64,000 nucleotides of DNA from Leptolinea sp. UBA5366 (lineage in GTDB: Bacteria; Chloroflexota; Anaerolineae; Anaerolineales; Anaerolineaceae): NCBI GenBank assembly GCA_002407845.1, contig DHPK01000010.1, positions 47,343 through 111,342 of the forward strand. The letters are read 5' to 3'. The notes beneath the pieces were generated by a model. The model ran no database searches and had not been told where the DNA came from. It saw only the letters and a program-made list of their open reading frames with translations. The position numbers and the translations under genes are program-made. Positions 33,323-42,421 of this stretch are shown one piece after another; position 1 is the stretch's first letter; each line of letters opens with the position of its first letter.

Positions 33323-36253
33323 TTACTCCTGAGCAATTCTTTTTGAATAAGCGCTGTATATAAACAATGATCCAAAGAGTATTGATAAAATACCAAGAGA
33401 TACAAATACTCCCCTACGAAGTTGATTGGGAATAAAAAACATTTCGATCTCAGAATAACCAGATTCTAAGAGAATCCCTCGAAACAGACCGTTTACTGGA
33501 ATAATCGATTGGGTAATTCCGTTAACTGTTGCTTGCCAGTTTTTATCATAGTTATCAGAAAGCACCATGATGGCATTATCGTCAACATAGGTGATTATTT
33601 TTACAAATCCCGGTTCATATTCAACAATTTTAGCGTACTCATTATCTTTTATTTCCAAATTATTTAAACTTATAGATTCAGAAAAATATACTTTCCCAAG
33701 TTCCTTTTCGTTTAACATATTTTCTATGATTTTGTTTGGAGGCAAAATGTCAATATTCCTACTTAAATAAACACGATTTAGAGCCTCTTTATTTATAAAG
33801 AGATGGGTTCCATCATTGAAACTCCTGTCGAAAATTAAAGAATCATGTTCTTTGATGAATTGAATATTCATATAAGATGAATGTTTTTCTCCATTTATTT
33901 CAAATAACACAAGTTTGTCTGGAGAGATTAAGGATAAACTTGGATAAAGTGGAATTGAGATCTTATTGCCTCCCTGATTATCTGTATGTAATGATAATTC
34001 ATATTCATGATTAGCGATTATATTCACGTTTTCAAATGTAAAAGAAATCCGATTGTTATATTCAGGGTGGAATATCGAATTTTTCTTTATTAGTAAGGTT
34101 TGATTTTGTGTTCTGTCAACAATTGTCAATGTGATATCTTCGCCGGCATTTGATGAGGAAGCAATTGGGGTAACAAAAAAATCCAATCGGTTTATTTCCA
34201 TCTTTGGCAAAAATAATTTTATACGAATATCTAAACTTTCTGCAAATAATGTCGAAGAAGTTTTCTGCAAATCCCTAACAAGACTCATCTTTTCATGTGG
34301 TTGGTCTTTATTCTCGGCAATAATGAATTTTACATTTGCCAAACTGAGTCCAAAAGGATCATCTATATGGGAAAACGCAATCCTAGTTTTTGAAGCATAT
34401 GCATTGCTATTGATGTGTTTCAAAAATTGAATCATATTTGGAGACGTTACGGATAAAGAATGAGATCGAATATCATTCAATTTGTAACGCATTCCACTAT
34501 TCGGAAAAAGTGTCCATGCCCCAAGCGCAACGAAACGATTATATCCTTCTTGCTCTTTTAGAAATTCAATGGAATCCGTAACAGGAAGAGAAGGTGTATA
34601 TTTACCTATATATGGATTGTAATTAATTAATTTAGAATTGAGGTCTATGAAAATCACTAGGAATATAACAACCTGCATTGTAATTGATTGTTTATTTTTT
34701 ACCGTTTGTAATGGCATTATTATTAATAAATAGAAAATGAGGACAACTGATAACATGCCAGCGGCAATTTTATCGTTAAAAATGATGTATCGAAGCACAG
34801 AAAAAAATAGAAGGAGCGTAATTCCAAGAAGAATTAGTTTCTTGTTGGAATTATCTTTAAGTATATTATCAATAACATGAGCATTTAGAATTGTTCCAGA
34901 AAAAACAAAGAGGATAATTGTTCTGGTTTTTAGAGATGTGTTTATCAGTGGAATGTTTTTAAATATTAAATCAAATGAATGAGTGAATGTTGTAAATAAA
35001 ACTAGGAGAGAAATAGCGAACCAAAATAGGATATTCTTTTTTTTCCGCAATAAGAATGGAGCAATTAATATCGAGATTATTGGGAATAATCCAATGTACA
35101 TGGCGCTCTCATTAAAATGACCTTTAATGTATCGATGATTAGGAATAATAAGCTGGCTAAGCAATTTAATTGAAAAGACAGATTGATAATAATTCGTACG
35201 TTGGGACAGATAGTCAGTCTCTTTGATTTTTCCTAGAAGACTGATTGTATAAGGCAAACTTATCAGACTGCTGATAATGGCAATGATAAATAAGATACCA
35301 ATATTTAATAAACAGTACTTGAAACCTTGTTTCGATTCAATCGTTCGCCATATGACGAATAAACCAAGTAAATAATAAAAATATGCGACATATGGAGGCA
35401 TCCCGGAATATAGCATTTGCGTGACAATAAAAACAAGAGCTATAAATAAGCGGGGATTTTTATTTTGAATGATTCTGTCGGTAAAATAGAAAAGGAATGG
35501 AGCAAGCATTGCAACGCTTGTATGGGGCCAAAGTAACCAGGCAATTATCGTTCCAGAAAAAGTATAAGTTGTCGCCCCAATGAGTCTGCTGGTATTTGAT
35601 AGGCCAAATCTACCTAAGAGCAAATACATTCCCCATAAGCATAAATACATTTCGAAGAATGTAAAAGCAAGCAGACCTACAGAAATTGGTAATAACAAGA
35701 TGAACCAATTTGGTAAATAGCCTAAAATTGATGCGATCTCACTTTCTAACGAATATCCCATTCCATTATAAGGATTCCAGAAAGAGATTTTCTTTTCGCT
35801 CAAAAGCATGTTTTTCACATAATACCTTATTGGTAAAGATGCATCTATTGGATCAGAGAGAAGTGCACCTTGGATTTCTGCGGATACCGAATTCCCTGGT
35901 GGCATCACATAATAAAAATTGGCCGGTGTAAATTGCTCTCCAAGCAAAAAATATCGATAGAAAAAAATGATTAGGACTCCTGCGAACAACAGAGATAACT
36001 TGATATTTATATTGATTCCAAAAATAAATTTTCTGATGACCAATTTAAATGGCATTCTGTCTGATTTCGAGATAGAAAAGAGGACAATTCCTAATAATAC
36101 TATTCCTAAGAGGACTGAGGTTAGGAATTCGACATTAAAGGATACTGGTGGAAGTTGGCATAAGTTTAATGTCAGGTATAGTAAAAAAGAAAAACAGATA
36201 ACAAAAATAATGAGGAGATTGTATCGATTGATTTTCCGATCTTCAGAGAACAT
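33323..36253 (-). CDS. YfhO-like multi-pass membrane protein (GT-C glycosyltransferase-like)
   Basis: 976 residues. About a dozen membrane helices fill residues 10-520 (for example SLLFAGVLIIFFYRYF, FWNPYNGMGYSL in the first loop, LLGRFGLSNTSRLIGATTYTFSGTIIAWLLWPHTSVAML). A large soluble region follows, ending VLSDNYDKNWQATVNG and one last helix. This layout and the DNYDKNWQA..NG motif are typical of the YfhO family, GT-C-like enzymes linked to transfer of sugars from lipid phosphates to cell-wall polymers or lipoteichoic acid. Its gene abuts the lipid-phosphate sugar synthase gene, supporting a donor-transferase pair. Confidence 0.82.
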   Translation of the reverse strand: MFSEDRKINRYNLLIIFVICFSFLLYLTLNLCQLPPVSFNVEFLTSVLLGIVLLGIVLFSISKSDRMPFKLVIRKFIFGININIKLSLLFAGVLIIFFYRYFLLGEQFTPANFYYVMPPGNSVSAEIQGALLSDPIDASLPIRYYVKNMLLSEKKISFWNPYNGMGYSLESEIASILGYLPNWFILLLPISVGLLAFTFFEMYLCLWGMYLLLGRFGLSNTSRLIGATTYTFSGTIIAWLLWPHTSVAMLAPFLFYFTDRIIQNKNPRLFIALVFIVTQMLYSGMPPYVAYFYYLLGLFVIWRTIESKQGFKYCLLNIGILFIIAIISSLISLPYTISLLGKIKETDYLSQRTNYYQSVFSIKLLSQLIIPNHRYIKGHFNESAMYIGLFPIISILIAPFLLRKKKNILFWFAISLLVLFTTFTHSFDLIFKNIPLINTSLKTRTIILFVFSGTILNAHVIDNILKDNSNKKLILLGITLLLFFSVLRYIIFNDKIAAGMLSVVLIFYLLIIMPLQTVKNKQSITMQVVIFLVIFIDLNSKLINYNPYIGKYTPSLPVTDSIEFLKEQEGYNRFVALGAWTLFPNSGMRYKLNDIRSHSLSVTSPNMIQFLKHINSNAYASKTRIAFSHIDDPFGLSLANVKFIIAENKDQPHEKMSLVRDLQKTSSTLFAESLDIRIKLFLPKMEINRLDFFVTPIASSSNAGEDITLTIVDRTQNQTLLIKKNSIFHPEYNNRISFTFENVNIIANHEYELSLHTDNQGGNKISIPLYPSLSLISPDKLVLFEINGEKHSSYMNIQFIKEHDSLIFDRSFNDGTHLFINKEALNRVYLSRNIDILPPNKIIENMLNEKELGKVYFSESISLNNLEIKDNEYAKIVEYEPGFVKIITYVDDNAIMVLSDNYDKNWQATVNGITQSIIPVNGLFRGILLESGYSEIEMFFIPNQLRRGVFVSLGILSILFGSLFIYSAYSKRIAQE

Positions 36254-36256
36254 GTT

Positions 36257-38962
36257 TTATGAACCTAACAAATCGGTGGAAATTCTATTTAGTCGATCAC
36301 TTTGAGTTTTCCATATAGACAGATCATTAATAGAATAACTATTCCCTCCGATAATCAAGTTAGGATTGTAGTATGGGTCAATAAATATAGGATTACCAAA
36401 CCATTTATGCCTTAATAGTTGAATTTCGTTAGCAAGCCGATCTTTCTTTTGGTAAGTGTCTTCATATCCACGAGTCTTTGATTCAAAATGATAAAGTTCG
36501 GCGAATGGGGTCCAAATATTTAAATATCCATTCTGAATTGATTTCAGACAAATATCAACATCTCCAAAAGCTAAGACGAAAATCTCATCGAACCCACCAA
36601 TTTTATCGAAAACTTCTTTTCGAATCATAAAACAAGCACCAGTAAGAGCCGTAACATTACGGACTGCTTGTAAAGAAAGCCCATATCCAAATGATTCACG
36701 CGGTTCGTGTAAATATAAATGCCAGGGAATTCCGTCATACCCGATACTTACTCCTGCGTGTTGAATAGTGTTATCCGGATAATATAATTTAGCTCCTACA
36801 AATCCAATCTCAGGTCGTAATGCATGTTGAAGCATCTCTTCTATCCAAGTAGAACTTATTACTTCTGTGTCATTATTAAGAAATAATAGAACTTGTCCTT
36901 TAGCGTGTTTCGCAGCAAGATTATTAATTCTAGAATAATTGAACGGATCATTGTTGAATAGAATACTAATCTTTTTGTCTTTATCAAGTTCAGAATAAAG
37001 GTTGAAAGTACTTTGATCTGTGGAGTTATTTTCAACAATAATTATTTCATAATTTGAATATGTTGATATATTTATTATTGATTCAACGCATTGTAATAAA
37101 TCATTCGTGTGATCACAGTTGGGAATAATGATCGAAATTAAAGGTTTTTGAGTTATCTCAAGAACAACTCTGTATGATGTTGGTACTGGGCCTTCAATGA
37201 CTTGACCAGCAAGTTTGTTCCTTTGTAAATGTTCCTTAACAGCTTTTATACCGGATTCTGTCGCATATCCTTTAGCATCAATCGATTGTGCTGTTGACCC
37301 CTTTATTGTTCTCCAATGGTATAAAATCTGAGGAATATGGACAATTGACCTTGCCTTTTCTGTGACGCGTAAAACTAGATCAAAATCCTGAGCACCTTCG
37401 AACCCATGGCGAATCCAACCCAATTTGTCACCTAATGTTTTCCGGACAACAACTAAATGACAAATATAGTTTATTGCTCGGAGATAATCTGGTGAAAAAG
37501 CTGGTTTGAAAAAGGGGTTGTTACGGTTTTTACTATCTGCGCTAATTTTATCCTCATCAGAATAAAGTAGGTCCGCAGAAGGTTCTTCATTTATTGCATT
37601 AACAATTGCATACAGAGCAAAAGGTGCAAGAGTATCATCATGATCAAGAAATCCAACAAACTCACCTGTAGCCATGGCGATTGCTGCATTTGTATTTCCA
37701 GCAATCCCTTCATTGCCATCCAGATTCTTGTATAAGATTTTGTTTTCGTGGTTTGTTTTATATGATTCTAATACAGCATTAATCTCTTGATTATCCGGAC
37801 TCCCATTGGCAATGCATATTTGCCATCGGGGATAAGTTTGGATTATTACAGAGTTTAGTGCTTCTTTAAGTATATGGATCGGTGTGTTATAAACGGGGAT
37901 AATGATGCTGATTAATGGTTGGTAGGCAAAAGAAGAGGAAATAATCCGTTGTTTTTCAAGCTCCTTATCTGTAGGCTCATTATTGTTGATCCATTTATAA
38001 TATTTGTTTTTTTTCGCTGTTTTGTTGGTGAATACTCCTTTAATTTTACTAACGAAGTTTCTTTGTATACTTCCAATTGGGAAAACTCTGCGAAAAGGTT
38101 TTCCAATTAGTGTGCCAATTTTCCAAGTTTCACTATTATATATTTCGTCAATTTGGATTTCTTTCTTATAAAGAGAAATATTATTAAGTACTATTGTTTC
38201 TTCTAAACGACCAATTTCCTGTTCTTTTTTTGAATCACCTTGCGTATTTTCTAATCTTTCTCCCAAAATATTAAAAAGGGTAGATATTCCCGAATGATTT
38301 TTTGCCGTATTAATAAAATCTATGAATACTCTTGGTGCTTTTTCCCCAACAGTTAAAATACCTAATCCATTTCCATGTCTAAATTCGTACGATGGGTAAG
38401 TAGGAGATAACTCTTTCCACAATTTCCATACTCCAAATTCTCCCTCCAGAACATTTGTGTCGTGAAAAATAACAACAGCTCGTTCACTCAATTTGGGTTT
38501 CCAAGTTTCGAAATCATGCTTCACCGATTCATAATTATGGCACCCATCTATGTGAAGTAAATCAATTGACCCATCTTCAAACTTGTGAACAGAATTATCA
38601 AAAGTTGAGCGTAGTAAAGTAGAAATATTTGAAAAATGTTTTGTATTAAAATCTAATAGGTCTTGGTAAATCTCTTTACCGTAATATCCCGTTTGTACAT
38701 CGCCTTCCCAAGTGTCAATTGCGAATGCTTTTGTATCAAGTTGGAGAGCTTTTATTGCCTGACAAAATGCACAGAAAGAGACTCCAGAATGTGTTCCAAG
38801 TTCTACAAAAATTTTTGGCTGCAAAATTTCTATTAAGAAAAAAGCAAAAGGAATATGCTGTATCCATGCGCTTGAATTTAGTAACCGTTTAGGTTTAGAA
38901 AAAATAATTGGATGGTCTATGGGATTAAATCTTTTATTTTCGATAAACGCCATAAAGATCAC
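36257..38962 (-). CDS. Three-domain protein: methyltransferase + two GT2 glycosyltransferase domains
   Basis: 901 residues. A GTG at 38962 overlaps the rfbD stop as GTGA and is taken as start; ATG 38953 (898 residues) is an alternative. Residues of about 45-210 form a Methyltransf_24-type domain (VELGTHSGVSFCAF, LLHIDGCHNYESVKHDFETW). A possible coiled segment (about 235-265) leads to a first GT2 domain (about 345-560: SIIIPVYNTP, VGFLDHDDTLAP, LLYSDEDKI) and a second one (about 615-850: SIIIPNCDHTNDLLQCV, LLFLNNDTEVIS). Such tandem proteins add consecutive sugars during glycan growth. Composition is AT-rich compared with rfbD upstream. Confidence 0.85.
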   Translation of the reverse strand: MIFMAFIENKRFNPIDHPIIFSKPKRLLNSSAWIQHIPFAFFLIEILQPKIFVELGTHSGVSFCAFCQAIKALQLDTKAFAIDTWEGDVQTGYYGKEIYQDLLDFNTKHFSNISTLLRSTFDNSVHKFEDGSIDLLHIDGCHNYESVKHDFETWKPKLSERAVVIFHDTNVLEGEFGVWKLWKELSPTYPSYEFRHGNGLGILTVGEKAPRVFIDFINTAKNHSGISTLFNILGERLENTQGDSKKEQEIGRLEETIVLNNISLYKKEIQIDEIYNSETWKIGTLIGKPFRRVFPIGSIQRNFVSKIKGVFTNKTAKKNKYYKWINNNEPTDKELEKQRIISSSFAYQPLISIIIPVYNTPIHILKEALNSVIIQTYPRWQICIANGSPDNQEINAVLESYKTNHENKILYKNLDGNEGIAGNTNAAIAMATGEFVGFLDHDDTLAPFALYAIVNAINEEPSADLLYSDEDKISADSKNRNNPFFKPAFSPDYLRAINYICHLVVVRKTLGDKLGWIRHGFEGAQDFDLVLRVTEKARSIVHIPQILYHWRTIKGSTAQSIDAKGYATESGIKAVKEHLQRNKLAGQVIEGPVPTSYRVVLEITQKPLISIIIPNCDHTNDLLQCVESIINISTYSNYEIIIVENNSTDQSTFNLYSELDKDKKISILFNNDPFNYSRINNLAAKHAKGQVLLFLNNDTEVISSTWIEEMLQHALRPEIGFVGAKLYYPDNTIQHAGVSIGYDGIPWHLYLHEPRESFGYGLSLQAVRNVTALTGACFMIRKEVFDKIGGFDEIFVLAFGDVDICLKSIQNGYLNIWTPFAELYHFESKTRGYEDTYQKKDRLANEIQLLRHKWFGNPIFIDPYYNPNLIIGGNSYSINDLSIWKTQSDRLNRISTDLLGS

Positions 38963-39846
38963 ACTTCCAAATTATTAATCTGTTGTTTTATCCAATTTGA
39001 CACGTTAGTTCTACACGATTGTTTGATTTTTCCGCAATCCAGCGCCGTATACATCGGTCTTTCAGCAGGCGTCGGGAAATCCGCGGAATTCGCTCGTTGA
39101 ATTTCTTTCAATTTTAGCATATCGCGGTTTGGCGCTAATTCCCAGATCTTCTGTGCCCAGTCATAACGGCTGGCTTCTCCAGCGCTGGTCAGATGGTAAA
39201 CGCCATTCTTCTCCCGCACCCAATCATACAAAGATAATCCGGAGGGCATTGCTTGAGCCAACACGCTGGCAGTTGCCTCGGCCACAAAGCGCGCCCAGGT
39301 TGGGTTGCCGATCTGATCGTCCACTATCCGCACTGTCTCGTATTTTGCCGCCCACTCCAAAAATTTGGTGACGAAATTATTCCCGCGTGCGGAATAAAGC
39401 CACGCTAGTCGGAAGATCAGTGCGGAATCAGTCTCTGCCTGAATCGACTCTTCCCCCTTCAATTTACTCAGCCCATAGACGTTTATCGGGTTCGGCTTGT
39501 CTGTCTCAACGTAGGGCGTGCGTTTGGACCCATCAAAAACAAAATCGGTTGAATAATGGATCAGCAGAAACCGTCGTCGGTTGCATTCCCGTGCCAGCCA
39601 GCCCGGCCCATCCGCGTTGACTGCCATTGCTATCTCTTTTTCAGTCTCTGCCAGATCGACATTTGTGTACGCGCTGGCGTTGATTACCAGCTCGGGTTTG
39701 ATTGTGGATAATGTATCGCTGATCTGCGTGCGATTGCTGATATCGAATGCAGGAAAATCAACCGAGATCACTTCCCCAATTGGCATAAGCGTCCGGATCA
39801 GTTCCCATGCAAGTTGTCCCCGTTCTCCGATTAATAATATCTTCAA
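38959..39846 (-). CDS. rfbD: dTDP-4-dehydrorhamnose reductase
   Basis: 295 residues from a TTG at 39846 that has GGAG 7 nt upstream; no ATG fits. LLIGERGQLAWEL is the Rossmann glycine loop, VINASAYTNVDLAE and HYSTDFVFDGSK are family hallmarks, and YGLSKLKGE supplies the catalytic Tyr and Lys. It makes dTDP-L-rhamnose from dTDP-4-dehydro-L-rhamnose with NAD(P)H. It closes the rfbC-B-A-D block. Base composition is still close to the chromosome average, in contrast to the next gene downstream. Confidence 0.93.
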   Translation of the reverse strand: MKILLIGERGQLAWELIRTLMPIGEVISVDFPAFDISNRTQISDTLSTIKPELVINASAYTNVDLAETEKEIAMAVNADGPGWLARECNRRRFLLIHYSTDFVFDGSKRTPYVETDKPNPINVYGLSKLKGEESIQAETDSALIFRLAWLYSARGNNFVTKFLEWAAKYETVRIVDDQIGNPTWARFVAEATASVLAQAMPSGLSLYDWVREKNGVYHLTSAGEASRYDWAQKIWELAPNRDMLKLKEIQRANSADFPTPAERPMYTALDCGKIKQSCRTNVSNWIKQQINNLEV

Positions 39847-39882
39847 AATAAACTCCAACGCTCCAGCTAACCAAAACTTCCT

Positions 39883-40758
39883 TTATGATATCTTACTTTT
39901 CGCAAGTTTTTCTAGATAACGTTTTAGCATTGGATCGCCAGCGTCCCCAGTCAGCGCCAACAGCTGGTCTGCATCGATGAACTTCATGCGGTAAGCGATT
40001 TCCTCTGGACAGCTGACTTGCATGCCTTGCCGGGATTGGATTGCCTGAATAAACATGGATGCCTGTAGCAAACTTTCATGCGTGCCTGCGTCCAGCCAGG
40101 CGATTCCCCTCCCAAGCACCTGAACCTGAAGATTACCCTGATCCAGATAAATCCGGTTCAGGTCAGTAATTTCAAGCTCACCGCGGGCTGAGGGTTTGAG
40201 ATTAGCGGCGTACTCCGTTACGGTTTCATCATAAAAATAAATGCCCGGCACGGCGTAATTCGATTTTGGCTGTTTGGGTTTCTCCTCAAGACTAATCGCT
40301 TTTCCGTTCACATCGAATTCTACAACCCCGTAACGTTCCGGATCATGCACCTCATAAGCAAAAACGACTGCTCCTTCTTTAAGGGCTGCCGCGGTTCGGA
40401 GTTTTTCCGGGATCGCTGCACCATAAAAAATATTGTCACCCAGAACGAGGCAGGCGGAATCGCCGGCGAGAAACTCTTTCCCGATGATGAACGCCTGCGC
40501 AAGTCCTTCCGGTTTTGGTTGTTCGGCGTACTCAAAACGCATGCCCCATTGACTGCCATCTCGGAGGAGTCGATGATAAAGCGGTAAGTCTTCAGGCGTG
40601 CTGATAATCAGGATTTCGCGAATTCCTGCCAACATCAGCATTGAGAGAGGATAATATATCATCGGTTTGTCATATACAGGCAATAGCTGTTTGCTAACTA
40701 CGCGAGTCAAGGGGTAAAGTCGAGTACCTTTGCCGCCGGCGAGAATAATTCCTTTCAT
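39883..40758 (-). CDS. rfbA: Glucose-1-phosphate thymidylyltransferase
   Basis: 291 residues, normal for RfbA/RmlA. MKGIILAGGKGTRLYPLT is the nucleotide loop. KPMIYYPLSMLMLAGI, LGDNIFYG, YGVVEFD, EEKPKQPKSNYAVPGIYFYD and GRGIAWLDAGTHESL are all conserved. It forms dTDP-glucose from glucose-1-phosphate and dTTP, the first step of dTDP-L-rhamnose synthesis. AAAGGA precedes the ATG. Confidence 0.96.
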   Translation of the reverse strand: MKGIILAGGKGTRLYPLTRVVSKQLLPVYDKPMIYYPLSMLMLAGIREILIISTPEDLPLYHRLLRDGSQWGMRFEYAEQPKPEGLAQAFIIGKEFLAGDSACLVLGDNIFYGAAIPEKLRTAAALKEGAVVFAYEVHDPERYGVVEFDVNGKAISLEEKPKQPKSNYAVPGIYFYDETVTEYAANLKPSARGELEITDLNRIYLDQGNLQVQVLGRGIAWLDAGTHESLLQASMFIQAIQSRQGMQVSCPEEIAYRMKFIDADQLLALTGDAGDPMLKRYLEKLAKSKIS

Positions 40759-40780
40759 GTATTAATCCTTTCTCAAATTA

Positions 40781-41845
40781 TTATGTACGTTTCTGGTAAT
40801 TGGCGTTGATCCAATGAGAAAATTCTGATTTTTCCAATACGGAATCAACCCAGCTTGGGTGATTCAGATACCAATCAACCGTTTCTTCGAGGCCTGCTTT
40901 TAATTCAAAACTCGGCTGCCACCCTAATTCACGCTCAATTTTTGTAATGTCGATATCATAGCGGAAGTCATGCCCGGGTCGATCGGTGACATATTGGATT
41001 TGGTCCACGTGCGACTTTCCATCAGGTCGTGGAAGTTTCTGATCCAGTATCTGACAGAGAAGCTTGACGATTTCCAAATTCGTTGGCTGATTGTCTCCGC
41101 CTACGCAGTAAGTTTCGCCATTTCTTCCTTTTTTCAGGATCAAATAGATTGCCTCACAATGATCTTCAACGTGTAACCAGTCGCGAATTTGTGCGCCTTT
41201 GCCGTACACCGGTAACGGTTTCCCGGTAATTCCATTAAGGATCATTAGTGGAATCAATTTTTCCGGAAATTGATAGGGACCATAGTTGTTGCTGCAATTG
41301 CTGATCGTAATTGGGAGTCCGTATGTATCATGATAAGCGCGGACGAGATGGTCGCTGGCAGCTTTGGAAGCTGAGTAAGGTGAATGTGGATCATATGCCG
41401 TTTTTTCGTCAAATGCCGGATCACCGGGCTGCAGCGCACCAAATACTTCATCTGTGGAGATATGATGAAATCGAAATGGCTCAGGTTTGTCCTGCCAGGC
41501 ATTTTTTGCAGCTTCCAATAGAGTAAAAGTGCCAACAATGTTGCTTTGGATAAATGGGGCCGGTCCAAGAATTGAACGATCAACGTGGCTTTCAGCCGCG
41601 AAGTGAACAATTGTGTCGATCTTGTGCTCAGCCATCAGCTTGTCAACCAAACTGCGGTCACAGATATCTCCTTGAACAAAAAGATGATTATTTTCATTGG
41701 GCAGATTGGTCAAATTTTCGAGTTTTCCGGAATAAGTCAGCAGGTCAAGGGTAACGACTTTGCAGTCAGATTCCTTTCGAAGGAGATTGCGGACAAAGTT
41801 AGACCCGATGAATCCTGCTCCACCCGTAACGAGTACATTTTTCAT
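40781..41845 (-). CDS. rfbB: dTDP-glucose 4,6-dehydratase
   Basis: 354 residues. VTGGAGFIGSNFVR binds NAD, HFAAESHVDRSI and HISTDEVFG hold the active-site Thr/Asp/Glu stretch, and YSASKAASDHLVRAY has the Tyr-x3-Lys pair. PERLIPL-like PEKLIPLMILNGI and GKGAQIRDWLHVEDH are family signatures. It converts dTDP-glucose to the 4-keto-6-deoxy sugar. The ATG overlaps the rfbC stop as ATGA, showing tight coupling. Confidence 0.96.
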   Translation of the reverse strand: MKNVLVTGGAGFIGSNFVRNLLRKESDCKVVTLDLLTYSGKLENLTNLPNENNHLFVQGDICDRSLVDKLMAEHKIDTIVHFAAESHVDRSILGPAPFIQSNIVGTFTLLEAAKNAWQDKPEPFRFHHISTDEVFGALQPGDPAFDEKTAYDPHSPYSASKAASDHLVRAYHDTYGLPITISNCSNNYGPYQFPEKLIPLMILNGITGKPLPVYGKGAQIRDWLHVEDHCEAIYLILKKGRNGETYCVGGDNQPTNLEIVKLLCQILDQKLPRPDGKSHVDQIQYVTDRPGHDFRYDIDITKIERELGWQPSFELKAGLEETVDWYLNHPSWVDSVLEKSEFSHWINANYQKRT

Positions 41846-42387
41846 TGATAAACCTCCGCATTTTTAAGTAAAAATCCTTCAGCGTCTTTTTTTGAAAGAA
41901 TTGGTTTCGCGCCATGCAATGGCCAGTCAATTGCCAGTTCTGGATCGCTCCACAAAATGGAGCGTTCATAAACCGGAGCATAAAAATCAGTCGCTTTGTA
42001 AACGAATTCCGCTGTTTCACTAAGCACTAAAAATCCATGAGCAAAACCTGGCGGAATCCAGAGTATGTTGAAATTATCGGCGCTGAGCGTTGCTGAAACC
42101 CATTTGCCGAATGTCGGGGATGATTTCCGAAGGTCGACTGCGACGTCAAAAACTTCTCCGGCTATTGCTCGAATCAGTTTTCCCTGAGACTGCTGAATCT
42201 GATAATGCAGTCCGCGCAGTACGCCTTTCGATGAGCGTGAATGATTATCCTGGACAAAATTTAAATTGATCCCGGCTGATGCGAATTTTTCGGCCTGCCA
42301 GCTTTCGAAGAAAAAGCCGCGCGAGTCATGGTGCACGTCTGGTTTGATCAGGACAACGTCCGGAATACTAAGCGGGATAAATTCCAT
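41842..42387 (-). CDS. rfbC: dTDP-4-dehydrorhamnose 3,5-epimerase
   Basis: 181 residues, standard length. DSRGFFFESWQAEKF, FVQDNHSRSSKGVLRGLHYQ (catalytic His region), GKLIRAIAGEVFDVAVDLRKSSPTFGKW and IPPGFAHGFLVLSE are diagnostic. It epimerises C3 and C5 to give dTDP-4-dehydro-L-rhamnose. AAGGA lies 5 nt before the ATG, and a TATAAT (42407-42402, minus) upstream may be an internal promoter of the rfb block, although no -35 is clear. Confidence 0.95.
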   Translation of the reverse strand: MEFIPLSIPDVVLIKPDVHHDSRGFFFESWQAEKFASAGINLNFVQDNHSRSSKGVLRGLHYQIQQSQGKLIRAIAGEVFDVAVDLRKSSPTFGKWVSATLSADNFNILWIPPGFAHGFLVLSETAEFVYKATDFYAPVYERSILWSDPELAIDWPLHGAKPILSKKDAEGFLLKNAEVYQ

Positions 42388-42421
42388 TTGGATCCTTGGT
42401 CATTATAAATTGTCTTTGTCT

